DNA from: Saccopteryx bilineata
Lineage: Eukaryota > Chordata > Mammalia > Chiroptera > Emballonuridae
DNA: 64,000 nucleotides
Direction of reading: 5' to 3'
Assembly (NCBI RefSeq): GCF_036850765.1
Contig: NC_089494.1
Span: 60,298,809 to 60,362,808 of the forward strand
Shown here piece after piece: positions 1 through 11,869 of the stretch. The position numbers were made by a program, and so were the translations under genes. Position 1 is the stretch's first letter. Every line of letters begins with the position of its first letter. The notes beneath the pieces are model-generated. The model saw only the letters and a list, made by a program, of their open reading frames with translations. It did not search any database and was not told the DNA's origin.

Positions 1-1720
1 TTACTTTGAAGTGCTAAAAAGAGTAGTTGGGGTTATTGCATTTTGAGGGAAACTCCAGAGGTCATGATGAAGATAATGATCATTGTTTAAAAAAAACAAA
101 TTTAATAAGAATCCTAAGTAATTGTTAAATTTAACTCATTTTTGCATGAGAACTTGGGGAAAACCCCCAAATGAAAGGGTTAACAAATAATAAACCAGAC
201 ACCAAATATTGCTTCATTATTGTAGGTTCTATGCCGGATGTGTCCAACACTGATTAGGTGGCCATTATTGTGCTCTACTGCTGTGACTGAAAACTGTATA
301 GTTTTAAACTTTTTCACTGACTGAAAACCAGCCTGTGGCTTTATTCAACAATGCGGAATAATAACATTTGGACAATAGTAACCTGTGGTTGAAAACATTC
401 ATGGAGTGTTGTCCAACAACATGGCTGCTATGAAAGGTGAGGAAAAGGGCTCCTAGCACTCTTTAAAGATATTAATAAGTGTGCAGGATGTACACCATGT
501 GCGGCTCATTTCTTTAATCTGGTAAGAGAAAATGCTGCCTCCACAGTTGTTAACCACGTTGGCATTTTACGACACGTATTTTCCTTTCAGGTTCTTCTCA
601 TAAATGAAGTATTTTACATACACATATTAACTTGGATTAAAAAAAGTCTAAGTGTAATTTAATGCGTTGTCCATTATAAAGCTGTTCAAGTCTTGCAACA
701 TGGGTCAAGGACATTTTATGGACTCTAAAACATATTTTTCAAAGATTTGAAAGAAGAACTGCAACACACAAAAAGCAAAAAGCTTATTGAAAAAGATGAT
801 AGAAATAAAATATGATACTTTAATTGCAATTCAGACACTTTGAAAAGTTTCTGTAAGATATTTAAGAAACAGCAATCATGTAATCTCAATTATACGAAGG
901 AGATAATCTTTTGTCATTTTTAAATCCATTTGTTAAGACCTGAGAAAAAAATTCAGGAAGAAAATGGAATATAAAACAAAAGTTAAAAAAAAAAAAGCAA
1001 TTAAATCAATAGAAAGTATTCTGATATCAAGAAGTATTTGTAACAAAAAATATTTTAAATCACCACTAAAAGCATGAATTCACTAGAAGGAAGAGATACA
1101 TTTCAAATAGAAATAATGAATAGGCTCTTGGATTATTTGCTAATCCAGTTAATGAGAGGTGGGAGTCATATAAACACATTGGAAAAGGATTTAACGTACT
1201 TGTTGATAAAATTATTACTTTGAAAAAGTAATATTGGGTGATGGACACACAACACAATCAACAGTTCAAACGCTATAGAGATGTTTACCTGAAATCTATG
1301 TATTCTTATTGATCAATGTCACCCCATTAAATTTAACTTCTAAATAAGAAAAAGAGAAAAGTAATATAAAACTCATAATTTGCTATGACAACAGGGATAT
1401 CACTGATGGGTAATAACTGTCACTGATTCAAGGAACACTTCAGATTAATTATTGCACAAGGAAATTTGCAAAGTCCTGACATGTAACGGTATATATATGG
1501 AAAAACAAACAAACAACTAACAACCTGGTAGTACTTTTCCCTCATTTGACAACCAGTCTAAAAATCTATATAAAATTAATACAAAGCTGAAATGTTTTCC
1601 TAAAATATAAATAATGCAAATTTTGTTAATCAATTAAAAGACTGAGTTGTCTATTTTTTTTTATAGAAAATGACATTTTACAAAATCATTGTCATATAAA
1701 GAGGCAATTAAAAAGTATAC
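1..1720. other. Intergenic DNA upstream of LNPK, no gene seen
   Basis: AT-rich sequence with no convincing exon and no repeat I recognise. Roughly 230-720 is compositionally complex and could be a conserved non-coding element. It carries two HOX13-class motifs, TTTTACGAC (565-573) and CTCATAAA (597-604). In other mammals the DNA upstream of LNPK leads to EVX2 and the HOXD cluster; that neighbourhood is known synteny and is not visible here. Confidence 0.5.
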
Positions 1721-1724
1721 AGGT

Positions 1725-2540
1725 TGAACTTCTGATGTGGCCAAGGTGGAGTAAGGCCATTGAAGCCTACCTCTCTGCTAATTACAATTCAAATCTGTAG
1801 ACAAAATACACAAAGCAACTATCTGAGGACTTTGAAAAGTTAAGCAGGTAGATTGGGGAAAGGGGTCAAAACCTAGAGTGGTGAATTGTATAGGGGTGAG
1901 TTTCCCATTTCCCCTCCTCTTTTTGCTCATGGTCTTAAGCCAAGGGTGGGCCCCTGGCAAAGCTGGGGTATCCAGACTGCAGACAGCTAAGACTCAGAGA
2001 AATCCCATCTTTTTGTCCAGAAGACCAGGAAAGGGGATACTGTGGACAAGGGAGTGTGGGGATAATACCTTTTTTCTTTTATATCACCCCCCCCCCCCCC
2101 ATTTATGGCTTACAGAGGCCTGGCCGATGGTAGAGCTGGAGCAGTGGGTTTCCTGTCTTTCCGTTCAGACAGGTTGACATAGGGATCCAAGGGCCAGGAG
2201 AAGGTGGGGAGAATTTTTTTAACTTTTTATTTTTTTCATCTCTGCCTTGCCCCATGAGTGGCCCCAATTGTTGGAACTGTGCAGCAGCATGGGCATCTAA
2301 GAATCGAAGAGTAATCCCATCTTTCAGTCCAGAAAATCAGAAAAAAGGACCCGACGGCTGGAGAGTGTGGGGAGATCCTGGGAAGAAGTGACTTGGAGAA
2401 AATGATCTTCCAGTTCCGTAATGAACCAGCATATCAATCGGCCTTACCACTGAGTTGTGCATGTGTGGCTGAGCTGTTTTTACTCACAATACTTCTAACA
2501 TCAAATGTGTTATTTTTTTTCCTGCATGCCAACCAGTTTT
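1725..2540 (+). mobile_element. L1-like 5'UTR relic with two diverged monomers
   Basis: The start (about 1730-1830) resembles the opening of mammalian L1/HAL1 5'UTRs: a 'gatgtggccaaggtggag' type line followed by the 'acctctctgctaattaca' type stretch. Two related blocks about 312 bp apart share AATCCCATCTTT (2001-2012 and 2313-2324), then a gtccaga motif and a gagtgtgggga motif. This suggests tandem 5'UTR monomers. A poly-C run lies near 2087-2100. The L1 assignment is by resemblance only. Confidence 0.4.
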
Positions 2541-2559
2541 CTAACTCTGGACATCAACT

Positions 2560-3480
2560 GGGTATCCTACAATTCAATTCTGAGACCAGTGGTGGAGTTA
2601 GCCTCAGACTCCACGGATTTAAGGGCTCAGTCTCACAAGACTGCCTTCACTTCAGATGCCAGTCACAAATATTGAGTCTCCAGGTTACCCACACTTTCAT
2701 CTGATTTAGCTATAAATCAGGGGTTTCCACAACCTTCTTCCCTCTGGTTCAATAATTTGCTCAAACATCTCATAGAACTAAGGAAAACAGTGTACTTACT
2801 ATTTCTAAATTTATTATTAAGGCTACAACTCAGGAACAGCCAAATGGGAGAGAAGCACAGGGCAGGGTGAGGAAGAGGAGAGAGTAACTCAAAGCTCTGT
2901 GCCCTCTCTGGGCCCACCACCTCCTAGTACCTCAATGTGTTCACCAAGCCAGGAGCTCCTTGCACCGTGTAGTTTAGGGTTTTTATGGAAGTTTCATTTA
3001 TATAATAAGCACAATTGACGGAATCATTGGCCATTGGTAATCACCCTCCCATCTTACCTTCCTAAAGGTCAGTGGATGGGACTGAAAGCTTAAAAAGGTT
3101 TGATCTTGGCCTGACCTGTGGTGGCACTGTGGATAAAGTGACAACCTGGAATGCTGAGGGCTGAAGTTGACAGTTTGAAACCTTGGGCTTGCCTGGTCAA
3201 GGCACATATGGGAGTTGATGCTTCCTGCTCCTCCCCCTTCTCTCTCTCTCTCTCTCTCTCTCCTCTCTAAAATGAATAAATAAAATCTTAAAAAAAAATA
3301 TTTGGTCTTTCTAGTGACTAGCTCTTATCCTGAAACTATCTTGGAGCCCCTGAGACAACAGTCATCTCTTAGTTTGCCAAAGGAATTTTTATATAGGAGA
3401 ATGCAAGGGTTTTTAGGAGTTTAGTGCCAGGACCCAGAAACAAAGACCAAATAAAAATATTTTTATTTTACCACAGTAGG
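2560..3480 (-). mobile_element. Old endogenous retroviral LTR relic, antisense, split by a SINE
   Basis: From about 2585 the sequence follows the antisense of a known mammalian ERVL/MaLR-class LTR: the blocks 'ttcaataatttgct', 'tttattattaaggctacaactcaggaacagcc' (in part), 'ttagggtttttatgga' and 'cattggccattggt' come in the expected order. The LTR resumes after the SINE ('gtgactagctcttatcctgaa') and runs to the 'gaccaaataaaaata' end. No retroviral coding sequence is present. The exact family is uncertain. Confidence 0.6.
3109..3299 (+). mobile_element. tRNA-derived SINE, short 'gcctgacctgtggtggc' subfamily
   Basis: The head reads gcctgacctgtggtggcactgtggata. It is followed by the 'gggcttgcctggtcaaggcacatatggg' module, a CT microsatellite (about 3238-3262) and a 'gaataaataaaatcttaaaaaaaa' tail. 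It is inserted in the LTR relic. A second copy of this short subfamily is at 7083-7250. It looks older than the long 390-bp family. Confidence 0.8.
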
Positions 3481-3879
3481 AGACACAAAGTTACATAGCC
3501 AAGGCTTTGAGAATGGAATTAAAAACCTTAAAACTTAGACTAAGTAAAACATGAGACAAACACAAAACAGCCTAGCAAATCAATCACTCAAAACAAAACA
3601 AAACAAATCCTGAACACTGGAACCATCACCTATAGAAGGAATGGTGAAACTTGTGTGTTGAGCCTAAATTGATTGCATGCTACCTAGAGTTAGCTAAAGT
3701 GTGAAGTTTAAGAGTACAGGTTTCCAGATAGCCAAGTCTACCTAAGTTTACTGACACAAACTGCAAGTTCAGAGGGGTTCTCAAAACCACATTCAGGTTT
3801 GATCATTCACTAGAAAGATGCACAGAACTTAGAATTATTATACTTATGGTCACAGTTTTGTACAGGATTTAAGAGTGAA

Positions 3880-4000
3880 AATCAGTATCATTCATCGTAT
3901 CTTCTCAGTGAAAAAGAAAAACCATGTGATCAGTCCAGTAGATGTTTCAAAAGCATTTCACAATATATATTTTTTATCAGATAATTCTCTGAGTATGACC
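3880..4000 (+). mobile_element. L1 ORF2 fragment (reverse transcriptase region)
   Basis: Around 3920-3968 one + frame reads HVISPVDVSKAFHNI, which matches the L1 reverse transcriptase segment that normally reads like H(M/I)IISIDAEKAFDKI. The surrounding sequence is decayed and there is no open frame. Confidence 0.5.
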
Positions 4001-4161
4001 TATTTGGGGAATAAAGAGAAGTCTATATAGCTTCTGAGTCTACAAAGGTAATGCCAGAAGATGGTTTGGGCACAGGAAGTTGGTCTTTATCTTATAGGAA
4101 AACATTTTGCCTTATTTCAGTACTGATTCATTGGGACTTATGTGTATATATAAGGAAAAAC

Positions 4162-4545
4162 GGGCCCTGGCTAGTTGCCTCAGTGGTAGAGCATCAGCCT
4201 GGCGTGTGGATGTCCTGCGTTCTTTTCCTGGTCAGGTAACACAGGAGAAGTGCCCATCTGCTTTGCCACCCCTCCCCCTCTCAGTTCTCTCTTTCTCTCT
4301 CTCTCTTTCTCCCTCTCCTCCTCTTGCAGTCATGGCTTGATTGGAGCAAGTTGGCCCTGGGCACTGAGAATGGCTCTATGGCCTTCACCTCAGGGGTTAA
4401 GAGCTCAGTTGCTGAGCAACAGAGCAAGGCTCCAGATGGGCAGAGCATCACCCCCTAGTGGGCTTGCTGGGCAGATCCAGGTCAGGGTGCATGTGGGAGC
4501 CTGCCTCTACTGTCCCTCCTTTCACTGAATTAAAAAAAAAGAGAG
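4162..4545 (+). mobile_element. tRNA-derived long SINE (about 390 bp), diverged
   Basis: Head gggccctggctagttgcctcagtggtagagc, a CT-rich middle (about 4270-4325), the 'tggcttgattggagcaa' module, the 'gatgggcagagcatc' module and an A/GA tail. It is visibly older than the neighbour at 4657. ORFs over it are accidental. Confidence 0.9.
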
Positions 4546-4656
4546 AGAGAAAAGAAAATTAGTGCTTCTAAAGTGAAATTTCTATAACACTAAAGCTCAA
4601 AAATATCCTTAACTTTTTAAGTTGTTCACAATTCAGCTGCATAAAGATCTGTATGG

Positions 4657-5062
4657 GGCCCTGGCCGGTTGGCTCAGCGGTAGAGCGTCGGCCTAGCGTG
4701 CGGAGGACCCGGGTTTGATTCCCGGCCAGGGCACACAGGAGAAGCGCCCATTTTGCTTCTCCACCCCTCTGCCGCGCTTTCCTCTCTGTCTCTCTCTTCC
4801 CCTCCCGCAGCCAAGGCTCCATTGGAGCAAAGATGGCCCGGGCGCTGGTGATGGCTCCTTGGCCACTGCCCCAGGTGCTAGAGTGGCTCTGGTCGCAACA
4901 TGGCGACGCCCAGGATGGGCAGAGCATCGCCCCCTGGTGGGCAGAGCGTTGCCCCATGGTGGGCGTGCCGGGTGGATCCCGGTCGGTTGCATGCGGGAGT
5001 CTGTCTGACTGTCTCTCCCTGTTTCCAGCTTCAGAAAAATGAAAAAAAAAAAAAAAAAAAAA
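4657..5062 (+). mobile_element. tRNA-derived long SINE, young copy with TSD
   Basis: Near-consensus head with tRNA-like A box (GGTTGGCTCAGCGG) and B box (GGTTTGATTCC), the body, and an A tail of more than 20 bases. The 14-bp TSD AAAGATCTGTATGG lies at 4643-4656 and 5063-5076. This is the clearest copy in the window for defining both ends of the element. Confidence 0.95.
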
Positions 5063-5079
5063 AAAGATCTGTATGGAAT

Positions 5080-6460
5080 TACATATATAGATACATATGT
5101 TTTAGATAGAATAATATGGCTTGAACAGAGGTTTGGTTTAATATCTATTGTTTGGGAAAACAAGATCTTAAGTTTTATAACAAATGAATTATATAGTTAG
5201 AATTTTCAGTTGTCTAATTTTTGTCAAGCAAATCAATCTTACTTTCTTTTTCACATATTGGTTTGTATCTTATAGCACCAAGTCTTTTCATCCACCTTTA
5301 TCTTCCTCTTTCCTCATTTCTTAGAACTTTGTCTTTCATTTCTCTCAGCTCTTTTTCACCCTTTGAGCTTTCAATGTTGCCTTTTACCCAAATCCCTGGA
5401 GTTTTCCAATTCTCTATTTTTATAGGACATCTATTTTAGGACATCCATTGGTGATCACTTTGTAAATCACCATGACTTAATATTTTTCCTGTTAGCTATT
5501 GCATGCACATGTTTTACTAAGCTCTTCAGGGAAGAAAATTTGTCTTTCATATTTTATGCTTTGTAAAGCGCCATGTACTCTTATGACTTTTATAAACAAT
5601 AAATCTTATTATGACTTAGCTAAAGCTATGTGTTATTTTATGTGTAAGCTTTACATGCATACAAGAGAAAATTCAAGTTTCACCAGCTACCTGATTTGTC
5701 ATGTGTATCATTGTTTTTTAAGTAGCATTAGAATGCCACCTTTTGGAATTACTAGATATCAAGCCAAGAATTATTTTAACCTGCTTAATTTACATATATA
5801 TGTTATATATATATATATATTTTTTCAGAACAAGCAAAGTTTTTTTGTATTGTAAGAAGGAAATGTTTCTCTTCTTCAAAAACTAGATTGAGTTCACATG
5901 GAATTGTGTACATCCAGATACCTTGTGTTTTAATTTTAAATCATGATTTTCAGATACAAATAGCTTCTGGAATTATGCATTTATGATAATAGGAATCTTT
6001 AATTTAATGTTAGCCTTGACAAATGTCAATATAAAAATACATTGTCTTTTCACAGGGGTATAGACTTTATTTTCTACTTTTTTATTGGAACATGGGAACC
6101 AAGGTTAGCATACATTGCTCCAGGAGAGTGTGATGGATGAGTTTATAGTGAAGTGAGCAAGCTGTGGTTGAGGAGCCACACTGTTCATTCTGCTCCATTC
6201 CGAGCTCTTGACTTAGGTGCTGTCCTTTCCCTGACTTGTCCCTCTTCTCCCAATACTCTCTTATCTTGTCTACCCAACCTACCTTCTGGAGGCAGCTCAG
6301 AGTAGCTTTAAGTTGCCACCTGCCTTAGATATATGTGCATTTGTAGTCTGGATCCTAAAAGGTCAATCTCAACTGTAGGATTTGAGTAGTGCAACCTTCC
6401 TGGTTTCATTCTGCATAAAGGCTTACTTGATGAGCCAACAAACATATTTTAGTTTAATAA
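5080..6460. other. Gene-free stretch, no feature recognised
   Basis: AT-rich, with a short TA run near 5803-5821 and pyrimidine-rich sequence at 5230-5440 that may be an old L2 relic. No coding exon or RNA gene was recognised. Confidence 0.4.
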
Positions 6461-6464
6461 GAAA

Positions 6465-6950
6465 GGTATTAGTTTTATTTTCCTGCCATAACACATTATC
6501 ACAACTTGAGCATCTTAAAACAGCACTCATTTATTAATATTATTTCACAGTTCTGTAGATCAGAAATCCAGGCAGTTGTGGCTCAGTTGGTTCTGTGCTC
6601 TGGGTTTCATGAGGCTGAAATAAAAGTTTCAGCAGATGATGCACCTTTCTGGAGATTGCAAGGGAGAATATATTTCTAAGTTCATTCAGGTTGTTGACAG
6701 AATTCTGATCCATACAGTTGTGTACTGAGCTTTCTATTTGCTTGCTAGCTATCAGCCAGGAGGCATTCTCAGCTTTTAGAGCTGCCTGCACTCCTTGGTT
6801 TATGATTCTTGTCCTTCATTTTCAAAGTTAGGAAGAATGGGTCAAGTCCTTCTTATGCTTTAATGTCTCTCACCTCTTCTGCTGCATTTCTCTTCAGCTT
6901 TCCTCTTATGCCACATCTCTGTGACTCTGGCTAGAAAATTTCTGTTTTAA
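6465..6950 (-). mobile_element. MaLR (MLT1-like) LTR relic, antisense
   Basis: The blocks 'cctgccataacacattatcacaac', 'catcttaaaacagcactcattta', 'tttcacagttctgtagatcagaaatcc' and, later, 'cttatgccacatctctgtgactctggc' (in part) follow the order of antisense MLT1-type LTRs. Related relics lie at about 30355, 38790 and 57010. Confidence 0.6.
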
Positions 6951-7082
6951 GGGGCTCAAGTGGTTAGATTATTCAAGATAATGTATAACTTTAATTACAT
7001 CTGTAATTGTCCTTCACAGTAGTACCTAGACTAGTATTTTATTTACTAACCAGGGGATGGGAATCTTGAAGAAACATTTTCA

Positions 7083-7250
7083 GCCTGACCTGTGGTGGCA
7101 CAGTGGATAAAATGTCAAGCTGGAATGCTGAGGCTGCCAGTTCAAACTCTGGGCTTGCCTGGTAAAGGCACATATGAGAGTTGATGCTTCTTGCTCCTCC
7201 TACCCCCTCTCTAAAATGCATAAATAAAATCCAAAAGAAAAGAAAAGAAA
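7083..7250 (+). mobile_element. tRNA-derived SINE, short subfamily
   Basis: Same subfamily as 3109-3299: gcctgacctgtggtggcacagtgg head, the gggcttgcctggtaaaggcacatatg module and the taaaatgcataaataaaatcc tail. The CT microsatellite is much shortened. Confidence 0.8.
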
Positions 7251-7289
7251 CATTTTAAGAATTCTACCTACTATAAGGTATGAGATCTA

Positions 7290-8482
7290 TATGATAAAAA
7301 AATTTTTTTGAAGAACACATGAGGTCAAATGTAGAGCTAAACCATATTCCAGAACAGGTTCATGTCTAAGAATGTCATTCTCCCTGAAATTAATATACAC
7401 AATTAAATAAATATTAATAAAAATAGAAATGTTTTTTTGGGGGGTTCTTGACAATTTTATTGCAAAAACAAGAAGAGTAAGTGGGTAAAAATGTCAATAG
7501 AGAGAAAAAAGAAATTATATTTCCCAACTCATTTTATGAAGCTAGCTAGTATAACTGATACCAAATCCAAAGGATATTACAAGAAAGAAAAATTACAGAT
7601 CAATCTTATTCAAAGAGTTTTCCACCACCCTCCCAATCTAAGTCTTAAAAAATATTAGCATGTTGAATCTAGTAACATATAAAAAAATAAAATAGGCCAA
7701 TGGAACAGAAGATCAAGGTCAAAACAAATCCACGCATATATGACTTCCTGATTTATGACCAAGATAGCACTGCAAGTTAGAGGGCAGAGAACCACCTGTC
7801 AACAAATGGTGGTTGTTTACATTTCCACATTGGAAGAAGGTGGAGGAAAGTGAGTACTACAGATGTCTTAATTTCTTCATACATAAAAAAGTTAATTTCA
7901 GGTCTGCTTAGAACTAAATTTGAAAAGCAAAACAATATACTTTTAGAAGACAGTGTGCCTTTAGGGTAGGAAAAATCTCTTAAACAGAATACAGACATCC
8001 CTAATTATAAAGGAAAAGAGTGATAAATTTGACTCCATTAAAAATTTCTTTTCATCAAAAGACATTATTAACAGAGTGAAAAGGCAAGCCAGAGAGTGGA
8101 AAAAATACGTGTAGCACACATAATCAACCAAATACTTGTTTCCACACTCTATAATCAATTAATACAAATAGATAAGAAAAAAGACAAACAACTCAATATA
8201 AAAATGGGGAAATACCTGAAGAATGAGGCAATACTCACATGAAAAGATTCTATTCTTCATTAATAATCAGAGAAATGCAAAACAGTGTCACGATAAGTTG
8301 GCAATACACATCCATTAGATTGACAAAAATTAAAAATGTTCGACAATGTTGGTTATATAAATTGGTACAATTATTTTGAAAAAGTCTAGCATAGTCTTGT
8401 AGAGAGGAAGATAAACATCCCTATGAATCAGGAATTCCATTCCAAGGTAAAGATTCTATAGAAATCAGTGTTTATGTGTTCC

Positions 8483-8523
<41 letters not shown>

Positions 8524-9060
8524 CAGCATTCTTTATAATAGCCCACAGTTTGAAATAGGCTATATGTCCATCAATAGTATAGTAGATAAATTATAGCATA
8601 TCCGTGCAGCATAGTAATGTAAGCAATGAAAATGAATAAACGACAGCCACATTCCATGTCTGAATCTTAAGGACATAAGATTGATCAAAAAACTTTAAGA
8701 TGTGAAAAAAACTTATTCTATAATTCCATTTACATAGAGTTCAAAAACAGATATAAACTATATTGTTTAAAAGTGAGCAATTAGGCAGTACAACAACAAA
8801 GGAAAGCGAGAAAATGAGTAATTTGATAATCATGACAGAGGTGATAACTAGGTACTTGGGGAAGGGGCACATTGGGGTCTTTTGGTAGTCCTACTTTTTG
8901 GCCTCTTGTAGTTACATGAGTGTTATAGTCTTTACATAGTATATTTCTGTTCCAGAACCTTTTCTGTTTGTTATATTTCCTATCACAAAAAAATAATTCT
9001 AGTCTTCTTTTCCCTCTATTCTTCCTGATTATTTCTCTAGTTAGAAGCATCTATAGTGCC
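7290..9060 (+). mobile_element. Old L1, ORF2 C-terminal half to 3'UTR, interrupted by (CA)n
   Basis: Decayed + frames show ORF2 landmarks in order: a reverse-transcriptase-like IFPNSFYEAS segment near 7525, then 'NRPMEQK' near 7695, then the KFDSIKNFFSSKD-type motif near 8025. The 'ttctttataatagcccacagtttgaaa' and 'tatgtccatcaatag' blocks of old L1M-type elements follow near 8530-8580. Frameshifts and stops are frequent, so it is inactive. Confidence 0.75.
8484..8522. repeat. (CA)n microsatellite
   Basis: About 19 uninterrupted CA units inside the old L1 3' region. Confidence 0.95.
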
Positions 9061-9544
9061 TCATAGAGACTTAGAATTGTTCTAGCAAGACTACAAAGAG
9101 AACAAACAATTCAGTCTTTAAAAACACTTCCAAAGTAGGTTTTCAGGAATTAAAAAAAAGAAAAAGTTTGCGGAGAGTGAAATATAACATTTCACCTTAT
9201 TTCCCTCCCAGTCCTGGCCAGATTAATTATAAAACTATTGAACTGGAAGGAGTACAAGGTAGGGAATTGGGAGGCCAGGGAGGGAAGGTTGAGGTTTGAT
9301 GGGAGTAGTGGAAAAAGAGCATCAGAGAGGGCTGAGTGCTATTGCAGTGGACAGGGAAGGAAGCTCGGCCAGGAAAGCTGTTATCAGAGCAGCTTTCAAG
9401 GCCTGCCTACTGCGTATGTATACATCACCCAGCAAAGGACATCAGCTTTCCTCTGAACCTGGTAGTGAGCCTACAAAACTTCTGTCAAATATGGAGGCTG
9501 GGATTGTACAATTTTCCTCTTTCCATTCATCCCACCCATTATAC

Positions 9545-10100
9545 CCCTAGAGATTTTAGTCTGCAGGGCCCAAGAATCTACATTTTAGCAAGCCCCTTGG
9601 ATAATTCTCATGCAGGTGGCCTCTGGTACTGGAGTACCATCACCCACGGAAACTCCCACCAGTGTCACTTGTTAAAAATTCAAATTTGCCCTGGCTGGTT
9701 GGCTCAGCGGTAGAGTGTCGGCCTGGTGTGCGGGGGACCCGGGTTCGATTCCTGGCCAGGGCACATAGGAGAAGCGCCCATTTGCTTCTCCACCCCCTCC
9801 CCTTCCTTCCTCTCTGTCTCTCTCTTCCCCTCCTGCAGTTGAGGCTCCATTGGAGCAAAGATGGCCCGGGCGCTGAGGATGGCTCCCTGGCCTCTGCCCC
9901 AGGCGCTAGAGTGCTCTCCCGTTTCCAGCTTCAGAAAAATACAAAAAAAAAAAAAAAAAAAAAAAAAAAATTCAAATTGATGTGCCTCATACCAGACATG
10001 TAGAATCAGAATTTCCAGAGAAGGGTTCTGAGAATTTGTTTTTTTTTTAAAACAAAGACCCCAGTGATTCACAGGGAAGTCTGGAAAACTGCTCTAGAGA
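9545..10100. mobile_element. MER5-like hAT relic(s) interrupted by a SINE
   Basis: The blocks 'cagggcccaagaatctacatttta', 'cacttgttaaaaattcaaatt' and 'gtagaatcagaatttccagag' resemble the nonautonomous hAT-Charlie MER5 family. The young SINE at 9687 splits it. There may be two overlapping copies in opposite orientations. Confidence 0.5.
9687..9970 (+). mobile_element. Long-family SINE with internal deletion, TSD present
   Basis: The head is near consensus, but the body jumps from the 'caggcgctagagtg' module directly to 'ctctcccgtttccagcttcag', removing about 100 bp. The A tail exceeds 25 bases. TSD AAAAATTCAAATT is at 9674-9686 and about 9966-9978 (the second copy merges with the A tail). Confidence 0.92.
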
Positions 10101-10151
10101 TGTTTATTTATTTTTTGTTTTTCAACAATGTGGTTAAAAACAAAACATTTA

Positions 10152-10538
10152 GCCCTGGCCGGTTGGCTCAGCGGTAGAGTGTTGGCCTAGCGTGTGGAGG
10201 ACCCAGGTTCGATTCCCGGCCAGGGCACACAGGAGAAGTGCCCATTTGCTTCTCCACTCCTCCGCTGCGCCTTCCTCTCTGTCTCTCTCTTCCCCTCCCG
10301 CAGCCAAGGCTCCATTGGAGCAAAGATGGCCCGGGCGCTGGGGATGGCTCTGTGGCCTCTGCCTCAGGCGCTAGAGTGGCTCTGGTCTCAACATGGCGAC
10401 GACCAGGATGGGCTGAGCATCGCCCCCTGGTGGGTGTGCCGCGTGGATCCCGGTCGGGCGCATGCGGGAGTCTGTCTGACTGTCTCTCCCTGTTTCCAGC
10501 TTCAGAAAAATGCAAAAAAACCCCCAAAAACAAACAAA
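10152..10538 (+). mobile_element. Long-family SINE, young copy
   Basis: Complete head and body; the tail is A-rich with CAAA interruptions. A target duplication of ACAAAACATTTA type lies just before 10152 and again at about 10548-10559. It causes misleading ORFs on both strands. Confidence 0.92.
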
Positions 10539-11019
10539 CAAAAAAAAACAAAACATTTAATTTTATTTTGAAAACAAAACAAAACAAAACAAAAAACCAC
10601 AAGTATCTTGTGGGAAAGAACAGATTAGAAACAGTAAAATGTTTTTTCTCCAGTCCAGATTTCTCTTCAGTGCTGAAGATCCATAATCCTTAATTTGTTT
10701 ACAGGACATCTCTCCTGGTAGTCACAAAAACATCTCAAACTCACTGTGTTCAAACTGACATCACCATCTTCTTCGAAACCCAACTCTTATTTCATTGTTC
10801 CTACATGTCATTAATAGCATGACTATCCTCTCACTGGGCCTGACAGAAATCCTGTTATCTCTGACTCCTCCCTCTCCTTCAATCCCCATTTGACCCCACC
10901 AAATCTAAATCCATTACCAAGAGCTAACATTTTACATCCTAAATTGTTCCATTTCCTAATGTGTCTTCATCTCCTTGTTTCCACCCCAATCCACTTGAAC
11001 TACTACCAACACGTTAACC

Positions 11020-11355
11020 CAGGGGTCCCCAAACTTTTTACACAGGGGGCCAGTTTACTGTCCCTCAGACCGTTGGAGGGCCAGACTATAAAATAAACTA
11101 TGAACAAATCCCTATGCACACTGCACATATCTTATTTTAAAGTAAAAAAACAAAATGGGAACAAATATTATACAATATTTAAAATAAAGAACAAGTAAAT
11201 TTAAATCAACAAACTGACCAGTATTTCAATGGGAACCATGCTCCTCTCACTGACCACCAATGAAAGAGGTGCGCCTTCCAGAAGTGCGGTGGGGGCTGGA
11301 TAAATGGCCTCAGGGGGCCGCATGCAGCCCACGGGCCGTAGTTTGGAGACCCCTG
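11020..11355. mobile_element. Nonautonomous hAT MITE, complete, 8-bp TSD
   Basis: 336 bp. Terminal inverted repeats: CAGGGGTCCCCAAACT on the left, and on the right the reverse complement of AGTTTGGAGACCCCTG (one mismatch). The flanking duplication is CGTTAACC at 11012-11019 and 11356-11363. An exact 8-bp TSD is the hallmark of hAT transposition. There is no transposase ORF. It interrupts the L2 relic. Confidence 0.95.
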
Positions 11356-11450
11356 CGTTAACCACTACCAATAAATCCTAATTGGTCCAGTGTTGATCCT
11401 GTTTGTATTCTAACATTGCCACTGGAATGATCTTTTCAAAACACAGATCT

Positions 11451-11869
11451 GGGCCCTGGCCAGTTGGCTCAGTGGTAGAGCATCGACCTGGCTTATGGAA
11501 GTTCTGGGTTCGATTCCCAGTCAGGGCACACAAGGGAGGTGACCATCTGCTTCTCCCCTTGTCCCCTCCAATATCTCTCTCTCTTCCCCTCCCTCTCCTG
11601 TGGCCACAGTGGTACAGTGTTACTTGCAACCATGTACATAATGGCTTGATTGATTCGAGCACATAGGCCTCGGCACTGAGGATGGCTCCAATAAGCCTCC
11701 GCCTCATGCTAAAATAGCTTGGTTGCAAGCACGGCCCCAGATGGGCAGAGAATTGGCCCCAGACAGGGGTTGCCAGGTGGAGCCCAGTTGGGCGCATGCG
11801 GGAGTCTGTCTCTGTATATTCCCTACTCTCACTAAAACAAAAACAAAAACACCAAACCCCAAAAAACCA
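11451..11869 (+). mobile_element. Long-family SINE, diverged
   Basis: gggccctggccagttggctcagtggtagagc head, a modified middle, the 'gatgggcagag' module and an interrupted A-rich tail. The target duplication is an ACACAGATCTG-type string ending at 11451 and repeated at about 11869-11879. Confidence 0.9.

Noticed and set aside
4657..4735. tRNA-like sequence with A and B boxes
   Set aside because: This is the head of a SINE with A tail and TSD; the acceptor stem and anticodon arm do not fold as a functional tRNA, and the same head recurs more than 15 times.
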